Shown in pieces: positions 1 through 12,600 of a stretch of DNA of 64,000 nucleotides. Both the position numbers and the translations under genes were made by a program. Location: NCBI GenBank assembly GCA_949152475.1, contig OX424561.1, forward strand, positions 20,268,481 through 20,332,480, written 5' to 3'. The notes below the pieces were generated by a model, which was given only the letters and a program-made list of their open reading frames with translations, was not told where the DNA came from and did not search any database. Source of the DNA: Terebella lapidaria (Eukaryota > Annelida > Polychaeta > Terebellida > Terebellidae). Every line of letters begins with the position of its first letter. Within the stretch, counting starts at the first letter, position 1.

Positions 1-1163
1 CATGATGCGGTAACTGCAGTTACCGAATCATTTTCGGAATGGACGTGTTGTGTACATATATTTGAATTGTGTGTTTTTGCATTTATAACGCATAATAGCG
101 CTAGTTTTTGGTCAATGATTACTAATTTGTTGGATCTGAACAAAATCTATTGAAATTCTGTTGTGTTCCACGTGTAATTTGTGCTGAGACTGGATCTGAT
201 TGGTGTGACGAATTGTCAGTTACCGAATGCCAGTGTCACAGTTACCGAATCAATTTAGCTGGTCAGTTGGTCAGAGCTATGTCAGTTACCGAATGCCATG
301 TGTCACAGTTACCGAATCAATTTAGCTGGTCAGTTGGTCAGAGCTATGTCAGTTACCGAATGCCATGTGTCACAGTTACCGAATCAATTTCGCTGGTCAG
401 GGCAGTGGACAGTAATTCGCTCAGCCAATCAGCGAGCGTTGACCTCACTTAGGCAATTTAAAGGGAAACTGTTGTTAAACATCGCCTCATATATTTTTAG
501 GCCAGACTTTAAAGAACGCAGTGCTGGGAAATAATGACCCGGTTTTCAAGGCAGTATGTTGTTGGCGTTCTTCTCAGGAGCTGGGGAATCAAAGGGGTTT
601 TGCATGGGCATCAGTACCCATAATTTTGGGTATTTTTACCCCGGGTCCATTCAAGGCAGAATAGCGAAAAATCCCATGTGTCGTCAAATATATTCATGCT
701 TACCACGCGATGCCCAATACGTTGAGGGATAAAACTAGCATAGTGGTTAGGCTGGGATTTTTTTTAGGAAGGTGTTATGGACCGTCAAAGTAAGATCATT
801 TAACATTGAGTTGAATGGCCAATATAATTAATATACTGTAGCCGTCAGTTGGTCAGAGCTATGTCAGTTACCGAATGCCATGTGTCACAGTTACCGAATC
901 AATTTAGCTGGTCAGTTGGTCAGAGCTATGTCAGTTACCGAATCATCGCCGATATTCATAAACAGTCCTATGTCCTATCAGTGAAATTAAACATGGAACA
1001 CGACAGAATCTCACTAGATTTGGTTCAGACCCAATAAATGAATAAATATTAACCAAAACATAGTGCTTATATACTTTATAAATGCAAAAAAAACACACTT
1101 TGAATCTACGTACACGCTGCGTCCATGCTGAAAATGATTCGGTAACTGCAGTTATCGCATCAT
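1..1163. mobile_element. TIR (foldback-like) element with internal minisatellite, left edge at window start
   Basis: The first ~175 bases are an imperfect inverted copy of about 985-1163. Both contain the palindrome GGTAACTGCAGTTACC or a close variant, followed by ATTTATAAMG and GATTCTGT/AATTCTGT-type stretches at matching distances. Between the arms a unit of about 67 bp containing CAGTTACCGAATGCCATGTG is repeated at about 215-400 and 843-945. The middle (about 400-840) is single copy. No transposase frame is visible, so it is non-autonomous. Open frames of 60-100 aa here are translations of the minisatellite. The true left end and target duplication may lie outside the window. Confidence 0.6.
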
Positions 1164-1166
1164 GTC

Positions 1167-3540
1167 CAAAAAAAAAATACCGCAATCAAGTGCGGTGTAA
1201 ACGAGTTGGAAAAATCAGATTAGATCTATTTGTCGTATGCACATAAATATGCAGAGAGTAGGCCTACCGTACAATTTCGAACTAAATATGCCTAGGCTCC
1301 TATGAACTATGTCCATCCCACCCTCGGAGTCGGTGGTTATCGATAGAATATTTTTTCAAGTCAACAATGAAATTTACAACATGGCTGATACGATTTCAGA
1401 CAACTAAATGTGCTCCGAATTGCTCAGATTGCACCACAAAGCATCTGAAGATCGCTGCCTAGGCGTTTGATTAGCTGGTCTCCACCACGAACTTGACCCC
1501 CCCCCCCACCCCCACCCCCCACTTTCAAAATCGTTTCATCGCCCCTGTATACCGTAGTAGAATGATATTAATAGTGGGATCATGTATTTTGTGCTTTCAG
1601 ATAAAACACATTTAATTTAAAAACAATTTATTAAAACACATTTTATTGACATCTTTTTTTCGGGGACGAGACATTTCGAGCCGGAGCTCACTTGTGATTA
1701 AAACTGATGTGTTTGGAAAATTGATCTAAAAATGTATCTGACAGGATTGAATGGATTGCTTGCCTAGAAAGCTATATGAATGAAATGTTATGAATATTTG
1801 TGGTTATTTGTGCTGAAGTTATTTATCCATCAAAATTTCTAGGTACCATGCAGTTAGTTGATATGTTAAAAGTTTTCGGTAGACCTACATGTATGGTAAA
1901 AAGACAGAATCAAATAACTTCATCATATGATCATGTGCGGAACGGAGCAGTTATTTTTTGACAACACAGTATATTAAATGGCCCAGTGTCATGTAGTATT
2001 AAATTTCTTCATGAAAAATGGCTTTCCAATGCTGATACTAGATCGTAATACATTCTATTGTATTGTAATACATTATTTTTCATACCAAACTCAAATTATG
2101 AACTGAATTACACACTGGGCCTTTTATAGACCGCTTATCATTTTGGCATAGTCGATGACTGATGCATAAAATTAGACGCTTTATTCCGGTAATTCGTGTT
2201 GGAAAATGTTATCTGAGAACTGATTGTTTTTCAACGCACCAAAACTTTAACGCATTCGTGTTCAAAGTCTAACACCTAATAAGTACACAGAAGAGCACTC
2301 CAGTTTCATTTTATTGTGAATCAAATCATCATCTTCTGTGCACGATTGTTTGAAAAAGAAAGACCTGAGGTTACAAGCACTCAGCTGCTGTATTTAGTAC
2401 CCGCTGAGTAGCTGCCGGTTGTACCAGACTCTTTGTATACTAGTACAATGCGTTCCCATGCAGGCTACACGCCAATAATACCCCCACCTAATAAAACGTT
2501 TTATTTTATTTATTTCGCATGGGGCCAAAACAAAATATATTTCTATCACGTGCCGGTTCTTGTTTCAGCACATTCTTTGGATTGCACTGTGGGAATATCA
2601 TTGGTATTGCAGTTTCACATCGACCATTCACAGACATACTGTCAGTGATACTGTAGTAGACTACCTCTTTTGAGCAATGTGATATTTGTAGCTTCTGGAA
2701 ACTAGTGTTCTATAAAGTACATCGGAAACAAAATCGGTCAAAAATTTTAATTTTGTATGAACATCTTCACATTTTTACCCAAATATACAGCGACTGCCAG
2801 GAAATTGGAATAGTTTACAAAGTTGGGAAAAAATGAAAAAGTTGACACTAAACTTGTAGAATAAAACGAAATGTATGGACCTCGATGGAAATAAGCCCCT
2901 TGGAATCTGTCATCTGTCTTTGCCGTCATCGCATGTCGTCATGATTTTTTTAGGCTTCTCCAAGTCAATTCCTGGGTCTATTCCTATTCCTATTCCAATT
3001 AATGGAACATGGGAAAACGTTGTGTTCTGTTTGGTTGTGGAAACACCAACAAATTTTTCTTTAACGAATCACCGTTTTCCTGAAAAACGAACTCGGTGTG
3101 ATTTGTGGAATAATTAAGTTTATGCCGAGTACCAGGAAAGATTGGGTAACTTAGATCTATAATCAAGTTCACCATAAAACCTCAAATAATTTTTGACCAT
3201 AACTATTTTATGATCGTTGAATAAATTGGAAATTTTATATTCATCAAACCCTATCTTTTTTCTCCCAAATTTTTCACTTACACTGTATTGTATCGATATA
3301 AAATCTAATCCAACTTTGAACAAACCAGTGAGTGTTTTGAAGCGCGTTCTTCAATGTAGATCTATATATTTTTTTAAACTGTCTTAAACTGAAAGGTTGT
3401 GTTATGAAACAAAATTCTGCCTAGACATTATGGTTTGACTCAAGTAGATCTGTTTGACTTAATTTTTAACAATATTCTGTTGAGGGAGCACTTGCACACG
3501 AATGTGAAATCATGCGTCGATTAATAATTTGCAGTTTGTA
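1167..3540. other. Intergenic DNA upstream of DNAL1
   Basis: No gene is recognised. The stretch is AT-rich with short unconvincing open frames. A C-rich run lies at about 1497-1522. No splice-supported exon with similarity to a protein I know was found on either strand. Confidence 0.5.
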
Positions 3541-3543
3541 CTC

Positions 3544-3550
3544 TATAAAT
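3544..3550 (+). promoter_or_regulatory. TATA-like box of DNAL1
   Basis: TATAAAT lies 56 bp before the DNAL1 start codon, which would put transcription initiation around 3570-3580. This is a sequence match only. Confidence 0.35.
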
Positions 3551-3567
3551 ATTTCCCTCTTGGCAAC

Positions 3568-3580
3568 GTAACCTAGCAAC
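3568..3580 (+). promoter_or_regulatory. RFX X-box in the DNAL1 promoter
   Basis: GTAACCTAGCAAC fits the X-box consensus GTNRCC-N(0-3)-RGYAAC at every position, with a 1-nt spacer. It ends 25 bp before the ATG. X-boxes bound by RFX factors are the standard promoter element of ciliary genes from nematodes to vertebrates, and the downstream gene encodes a motile-cilium dynein chain. The site and its position are seen directly; binding is inferred. Confidence 0.75.
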
Positions 3581-3605
3581 GGCATCATAACGTTCATTCG
3601 GCAAG

Positions 3606-6600
3606 ATGGCGGTAAGAGCAATGTTTTTCTCGTGTCAAAAATATGTTTTTATTTATATCTAGGAGTAGGATCTAGAATTAGATCTAGATTCGTACAAGAT
3701 AATTGTGTATGAAAAAAGATTTGTATATTCTTTGCAGAAAGCGACAACGATTAAAGAGGCTCTCGCAAAATGGGTGAGTAGAAAGTCAACGTCGAACTAG
3801 GGGGGGGGGGTGGGCCTAGAGTAATCCAGCCTATTTTCGGACACCACCAGAAATCGGACACTTCATGATTTACCACCAATTTTCTATGTCAGTTATTATG
3901 TCGCAAATAAATTCTCTCAAGCACTGAACCGAGTCAAGTGTCTGGTCTTTTGCTGGTTTAAAGAAATGTCTGCGAAGTGTTAGCAGAGGTATCTAGAGTA
4001 CAGCTGTAAACCATACAGTTTTCGGACACTTAAGGTTGTTCGAAACACCCGGAAAGGTGTTTTTATTGAGTAAAAAGTTATATTTCTTGATAGCTAGATA
4101 TGTGATGGTTACAAAAAGCAGAAAAAAATAGTATGTCACCGTATGATATTTTTTGCTATGATGCATTTTGTTGACCTCCTATCAGTCTTGAAAGTACCTC
4201 AGCAATAGCCACAATCCATTACATCATGACATGCAATCTAACTGCATATTTTTGCCTAAAACTATATATTTATAGGATTTTTCAGTACATAACTATTGTA
4301 TATGCAACGGTTCATTAAACTGATGAAACAAAATTCGCTAGCACTGAGTTTGATATGTTTCGTGGCAAGAGTAAGAACATGTGTATATATTTCAGCACTG
4401 AAATTTTACAGAAAAAGAGTAACTTCTGATAATCCATACAACGTTGAGTATCACTGCTCGGTCAGTAATACAGTATTTTTTTCAAATTTTTTTACACATA
4501 TTTCTTCAATGATATTTTGGGTTTGTAAAAATAATGTAAAAAATATACCTATCCAGGTTACTTTTCGCGATATAAGCGTTAAAACATGAAAAGTGTCATT
4601 TTATGGAAACAAAAAATCAATAATTTCATGAATTTGGAGTGCATACGATGTCAAATTATTCAAGTTTTTGTGAGTATGAATTGAAAAAAAAATCATATAT
4701 TTCATATATTGTATGTTCTGATTTGACTCAGAAATGTATAAAAGGCTGTCATGGTAGATGTGATCATTAGCATGAACGGTATGGCTGCTAGAATGAACCA
4801 CTAGATGTTGACTGGTCAATTGGCTCAGATGAGATTCTCTCCGGTCGCCAACTCAGTAGGCCTAATAGTTGAAATATCCCCATCAAATTTGACAAGTCAG
4901 TAGAACTTTAGGAATAAATTTCACCCAATTAGCTTGAGCAAGATGACCGCCACATTTGGCACATGATTTTGCGATAACTTGTAGGCCTATACATACGGAC
5001 AACGTAAGGATATAGCTTATTATATATAAATGGCTGATAACGGATTTGACTGAGAGGGTAGCGCTGATCTGTGCGCGGTGAATTTTGGAGATTATTTCGT
5101 CTATAGGTCTATTTCATGCATCTCGATGAATTTTGGCAGAAAATCGCCTAACATAGTGTAAATTTCTGGGCTGATAACAGTGATAAGCTGCGGAAACAAA
5201 AAAGTTAGCCCCATTCGGCTTACATAGCGGAACGGGTATGGTAGACGAAACGTGTCAAAAATGACAACTGTAACGAAAACGGAGCCCCGCGAAATAGAGC
5301 CTGGTGGGCTGTAAATGTTGCGGCCCAATGAAGCTGAGCTCTTCTTATGATGTATTCCTCTTAAAAAGTGAACATTTGGTATATTCAGGCTATATAATGG
5401 ACAGGCTATAGAGGAATTGATGTATGTCAATGGAATGTTGCTTAGTGGAACTGGAAATGCATATGCGTGTTTGGACAAACTTAGGGGCGCATAGGACAAA
5501 CTATTATAAAAGAGTGTGTGACGACCTCTGGATATTTTGTGGTGAACTTTGAAGTTCTAAGAGATTGGAATTGTGAAGAAAACACTCCACAGGGGCACAA
5601 AATGCAGGATTCGGCGGATGGGAGGATGTGGTAAGAAACGGAAGAAACCCTCACACTTGTTTTATTGGTCTTACACAGATATCATATACAAAGTAATGAG
5701 CGCCACTTGCGCCAGCAACTCTCCCCCCCCCCCCCCCCCCCCACCCCTCAAATTTGCTCTTGCATTCGTTGTATCTTTTGTCCTTGGTCCACTCAAGTCA
5801 AGTAGCAACAAATTCCATGTGTTATGCCATACTAGTACATTCATGCTTATTAGCCCTACGAGATCTGCAATACCATGAATAGTCTTTCAAAATATTATTA
5901 TCGCTAAGCTTGAGTTGTATTGAAAATTATGCCATGATCCACAGAAGTGTTGTCAATTTATTTAACAGTGTTTTGAATAATTTTACGATCCATTTGATTA
6001 TGTTAATCAGAAGATTTGGAAATTGTTAGGTCTACTAGTTTTGTTGTGCAAACGTTTACTCATATACATATTAAAACTATGTAACGAATGGATGTTCTAG
6101 TAGTATTATCTTATTAACCGAGGCTGGCCCACTGAAAGATACTAGACATATGATGTGATGCTTCCAGTACTTTGTGTGTTCAAGTCGAGACTCCGCCGTA
6201 CTGATTACAGACCGCCGGATTTTCCAGTACTCCCATTGCACGGCAACATTCATACCCCGCCGATCCCTATTTCACCCCGCCGTTACATTCGCTGTTTATG
6301 ACACGATTGGTCAACCATAGACGGGCCACATTGATGACGCGTTCGGTGTATCGAACAACCGTAAAGATAATTCGGACAAAACAAAAATTTCGTCAGAAAT
6401 TTTTCAAACTTCGTCAGTTTATGCATGAAGTAGTACTGGGATAGTAGGTGGAAAAAAATATATATGTCACCGAACTAGTTTTCGAGTTATGATAGCGTTT
6501 TAAACATGTGTTTTGTATTAATTTTATAATGGGAGTGAATGGGAAAATGCAAATTTTGATCATTATTAATGCAAGAGAAAAAAATCCAGTCGTCAGATTT

Positions 6601-9600
6601 CACTGATTTTTTTATATGATTTACATCTTTGAAAAATACACGTGTAAAGAAAATAAAAAATATAGGTCACCGAATTAATTTCTGAGATATTGACAATTTA
6701 TTGGTGAAAAATGAACCAATTAGCCCCATTTTGGCGGGAAATTTCTTGTGACCGCCAGGAATACGTCTTTACGTTTTTTCGCAATCATGGTGAGTAATCG
6801 ATGTCCCGGAGGAAACAGTACATATTTCCATTGATTTCACGATATTATGGCAGCAGTCACATCATTGTCAACGACTACAACAAAATAATATTAATTTTAA
6901 AGTGATATTGGCAGTAAGTTATACATTTTTCCATAACTTTCTGATTGAACGAAGAAAACATAACAGTTATATATCTGCACTCGTATGCTCAAACAGATGC
7001 CCCTTTCTAATCGATTTCGTTGTGAGTTTCTGGTGGAGATATTTTGAGTTTGTTTACATTATCGCCATTCTCGGTGCTTTGTACCCCTTTGCTGCAGTGC
7101 GATTCCAGCTTACTCGTATATGTTCGAGCCAATCGAGCGTGAAGTAGGTTGAGTCAGAGGTAACTCTGAGTGGCGCATAAAACAAAATAAAAGCGGCTGC
7201 TAGTACTGTCATATGCTTGAATTATCGATCTGATCGAGCATAGTTTGTTTTGTAACCTATTTTTCTGAGACCACAGGCATATATGTAATTGATTTAGAAA
7301 AAATAGTTTTCCTGCCAACATCACTTTAATTCTAAACGAATCTCTGTGTCATGTCATATTAATTAACAACGCAAATTTCTGTGATAGTTAGAAACCAAGG
7401 TAGATTTTCATCTACAAGTGCAATCATTGACTTGAATTTCTGGAGTGTGGGCCTACATACACTTTTTCAGGCTCGGATGTCCGAACACATGTGTACTTTT
7501 TACACCCCAGGTTATGATAGTATGCGGGTGTCAGAACTTTTGTGATCATCAGAACTATTATGCCTACGTCAGCACCAGATATCTTGTTTTTGGTTCAAAT
7601 TAGGACAAAATAGGCCCATATGGTTAAGAGTGTTTGGGTCGGAGCATCGGCTCACTATCTGCTATTGAAAATGTATCAGTGTTTCGTTTGGGTTATTATT
7701 GAATTATCTGTTTATCTGAATTATCAGATTATCTGGATCTGTTTATCCCTTAATTCGTGACTCTATTTGCTGGAATTCCGTTATATATATTATTACAGTG
7801 CTAGTATATATTACTAGCTGAACTCCGTGGCAAGCACACTCCCCAATCTCAAGGGCCGCAAATCATCACGGCACGCATCTCGAAACGGATAGCCTAACAT
7901 GCCGCCTGGTGCTCTCACTATGAGGTTCGTTTCGGTATAAGCCTTCAGTTTATACCCATAGGTAAAAGCCTACAGTTTATACTCATGGGCCTAGTTTGTC
8001 AGGACAATATTGTTTGAATGCGAGCGTTACTTGCATAGATAGGCCAACGACAAAGTCACGGGCTCTCACACCAGCGACAGTTAGATTCATATAGCTCAGC
8101 AAAATAGTGGCAATCAAAAATGTACACGACAAAACTTATAGACTCTGGTTTTGCTCCAGACGTGGATTGTGTAATGCTTAAGTGATTATGGTGACGCCGT
8201 TAACATGCTCAAATGACTACGGTGACTACCGTCACCGTGCTCCTCATCACCGTGACTAGGCCTACACCACGCAGTATTATTCACTTAGAAATCTGTATAT
8301 TTATTTTACGGCATAGCCTACATTAGGCCGGGCTTTTCAGTTTGTTAGATTACTGGTTACTATACGTGATCATTTTATGCCACTTTCTGACGTCATGACG
8401 TTTTGATATAGCCGTAATATCGTTCGCTGGGTGGCGCCTGTGGGCCCTGTCCGAATTATCTTTAAGGGGAAATCTCAATAATGACTGTACAGAAAAATAC
8501 CAGATGATTTATTTTACATGCAACGGCATATGCACGTAAATGTGGTAAAAGTTAAAAAGTCGTATGGAGATATCATTTTGTCCTGACTTCGATATTGGTG
8601 AATTATGAACTGTGAGTTCAAGTGACGGTAATCGGACACCCCAGACAGAAATCGGACACCTTCTGTGTCTTTAAGAATAATAACTATACAGGTAGGGGAC
8701 TAAATATCGAACAGCACCAAATGTCGAACACAATTTTTAATTAAGGCATTTCGGCAGAAATGCCTTTATGGTTTTAGATCTAGCAGATTTTTTTTTTCTT
8801 CTTCTTCCGCCACTTTTGGTTTCCAGACGATAACTTTAGATTGCCTTGACGGATCCTCGTCAAATTTTCACCACAAGTCAGAAATGATATGTGGAAGAAC
8901 CCTATTCTTTTTGAGACGGATCCGAGGTCCGTGAGGTCCGTGAGGATGAAATCAAGGCTAATTTTGAGACTTGGTTTCCGGACGATAACTGGAAAAATAT
9001 GTACGCAATAGTTGCAGAACTCTGCATGGAGGTTCATATGCCACCAGGGAAGAACCCTATTGATTTTGGGATCGATCCGTCAAACGACCTTTGACCTAGA
9101 GGTCGAAATAATTTTTTGCTGATTCATCCTTGAGGCTTCCTGCATATCTCAGAAACCGTGCATCGTAGAGCGAAACGGACGTTATTTTCGGACTCGTCGC
9201 CCTAGACAAACATCTCTAAGGGGTATTATGGATGAACTTTGACCTTGACCCGAAATTTTTTTGCCGAGTCGGCATTTTTCGTTTTCGTCAATATCTCGGA
9301 AACGGTGTGTCGTAGAGCGAAACGGACGTTATTTTCGGACTCGTCGCACTAGACAAACATGTCTAAGGGGTATTATGGATGAACTTTGACCTTGACCCGA
9401 AATTTTTTCGCCGAGTCGGCATTTTCGTTTTCATGGATATCTCGGAAACGGTGAGCTGTAGAGCGAAACGGACGTTATTTTCGGACTCGTCGCCCTAGAC
9501 AAACATCTCTAATGGGTATTATTGATGAACTTTGACCTTGACCCGAAATTTTTTTGCCGAGTCGGCATATTTCGGTTTCGTCGATATCTGGGAAACGGTG

Positions 9601-12600
9601 CCTCGTAGAGCGAAACAGACGTTATTTTCGGACTCGTCGCCCTAGACAAACATGTCTAAAGGGTATTATAAATGAACTTCGACTTTGACCCGAAATTTTT
9701 TGCCGAGTCAGGATTTTTCATTTTCGTCGATATCTCGGAAACGGTGCGTCGTAGAGCGAAACGGACCGTATTTTCGGACTCGTCGCCCTGGACAAACATG
9801 TGTAAGGAGTTTTATTGATGAATTTTGACCTTGACCTGAAATTTTTTTGCCGAGTCGGCATTTTTCGTTTTCGTCGATATCTTGGAAACGGTGCGTGTGT
9901 AAGGGGTATTATTGATGAATTTTGACCTTGACCTGAAATTTTTTTGCCGAGTCGGCATTTTTCGTTTTCGTCGATATCTTGGAAACGGTGCGTCGTAGAG
10001 CGAAACGGACGTTATTTTCGGACTCGTCGCCCTAGACAAACATGTCTGAGGGGTATTATTGATGAACTTTGACCTTGACTCGAAATTTTTTTGCCGAGAC
10101 GGCATTTTTCGTTTTCGTCGATATCTTGGAAATGGTGCCTTGTAGATCGAAACGGACGTTATTTTCGGACTTGTCGCCCTAGACAAACATGTCTAATGGG
10201 TATTATGGATGAACTTTGACCTTGACCTTAAATTTTTTTGCCGAGTCGGCATTTTTCATTTTTCGTCCATATCTAGGAAACGATGTGTCGTAGAGCCCAT
10301 GGCAAACATGTTTTAAATATTAAGAATTCGTCCTAACACCGAAATGCCTCCAAGGCATCTTTAGGCCTTGACGTCTAGTTTTAGCAGTACTCAAAAAGCA
10401 TCAAATTAAATGAAAATTTTATGAGTAAGATTTGATTATATCTCACATTTGTATGCTCATGTGCCATAAGTTGTGATTTACGCTCATTATTTTCTGAGCA
10501 CTGACAACATTAAAAACTGTGTTCGACATTTGGTGTTGTTCGACATTTAGTCCTCTACCTGTATCATTATAATTTTAGGCTATATACATGAAGCTGTCAA
10601 TTGGTAGTTGTTGCAAGGCTAAAGATCAGTGATGAAAGAAAATTAAGCACCCCTGAGGACAGGAAGATCATATATAGTACACTAGACAGTTTTCGGACAC
10701 TAACACTAACAGGGAAGCTAACATTGTTTAACTTATCAAACTAGATACCTCTGCTAACACTTCGCAGAAATTTCTTCAAACCAACAAAGACCACAGACAC
10801 TTGGCTCGTTTCAGTGCTTGAGAAGATTTGTTTGCGACATAATAACTGACATAGAAAATTGGTGGTAAATCATGAAGTGTCCGATCTCTGGTGGTGTCCG
10901 AAAATAGGCTGGGTTACTCTAGTTCGATAATTTCCACAATGTTAGCTTCCCTGTTAGTGTTAGTGTCCGAAAACTGTCTAGTGTACTCTATATGATCTTC
11001 CTGTCCTCAGGGCTGCTTAATTTTCTTTCATAACTGATCTTTAGCCTTGCCACAACTACCGATTGACAGCTTCATGTATATAGCCTAAAATTATAATGAA
11101 ATAGATCTAGTTATTATTCTTAAAGACACAGAAGGTGTCCGATTTCTGTCTGGTTTGTCCGATTACTGTCACTTGAACTCACAGTTCATAATTCACCAAT
11201 ATCGGAGTCAGGACAAAATAATATTTCCATACGACTTTATTTAAGGCATGACAACACCAATGATATTGCGTCATATCCGTTACAGTCAGAGAATTCCCTA
11301 TTTTGAAAACGGGGGATGCCCTTGATCCCCCGCAGAATGGTGGGGGATATTTTGCTATGGCTGGTTGTTGACCCAGGCTGGTTGGCATTGCACACGAAGA
11401 GTTTCAAGACCACGGCACGCACAGAACGGCTCTGATGGCGAACGATATATATGGGTTGTCAGGCATGAAAATCAGTCGTTTTAAGGGGGTACCCTCAGAA
11501 TTCGAGCTGTAGCAAAAAATCCAATTTATCAACATATATTTTCCTTACTATAGTGAGATCAGGAAATGAATTGGCTATCTTTGTATATAAGCTGCTAAGG
11601 TTTATCTTGTTCTGGGACGGAGCTATGGAGACTTGAATTTGGGCTTTTTATCATTGTTTTGTATGGCCGAAGGAATTAGTGAAATCTGTCCTGAAGGAAA
11701 TACATGTATTCTATAATTTCTACTCTAGATTGAAGTTAACGTTGATGTTGCGTTCCCTTATAATGGTTTTGGTGCAAAAAGATTAAAATTGGCCTTTCCT
11801 CTGTGTTTTTGATGTATTTTTTTACAGAAACCGTGAATTTGGTGAAAATGCGTGATTTTGCAAAACAAAGAGGGCCCTCCCAAGAAATTGCTTCCCATGG
11901 CATGCATATATATGGCTTATTTGTGCCTAAGAGATGCTGTTTTCAATCGGCAAAACAAGAAAATCTCTCAGAATATATGTGTTTATTTTATACATCACCA
12001 ATCTAAACTACTACATGCTCCTTTTCGATCCTTTGGATCGTTCTGGATAGAAATTCGCGTACTGAAAGCAAGGCACGATCGTCTGCCTGCATGACTCGAG
12101 CGCTCCTTTTGCCGCCAAAACCGCCGCGCATATGCGCGCGCAGCTGCGCAGAAGCTTCACTTTTCTGTCCACCGCCATTTTTGCTTGGCAGCTTTGGATT
12201 TTGGTTCCCGGTGAATTCGTAGAATTTAGTCTGCAAACTAGACTTTTGCGATATATTCTTACGGAATTTCACCTGCCACGTTCATAGACATCGTTTTGTG
12301 TCTATTTGGATAAGTATCGGTCGATAGTTTGTTACTTGCTAGATCGTCAGCGATTTGTATAGCCAGTTCACCCTATTATCGTCCATCCGTCGTACTTGAT
12401 AGTGTACTTGTTGTGTACATCTATCAATAGTTCTACGTTAATTTTCTACTGTATATATTGTGTATACGTATACTGTAGTTATATATTCGTAGTCCTCTTA
12501 GGGTTCTTTTTTCAGCGCGGTCTCAGGTTTGCATATTTTGCCCGCCCTGTTACTGTGTGTGGTTAGTTCCCTTGTGTGATCATGACTTCACAATCCTCCC

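Noticed and set aside
9812-10186. 124-aa minus-strand frame with internal repeats
   Set aside because: Translation of the 147-bp satellite units.
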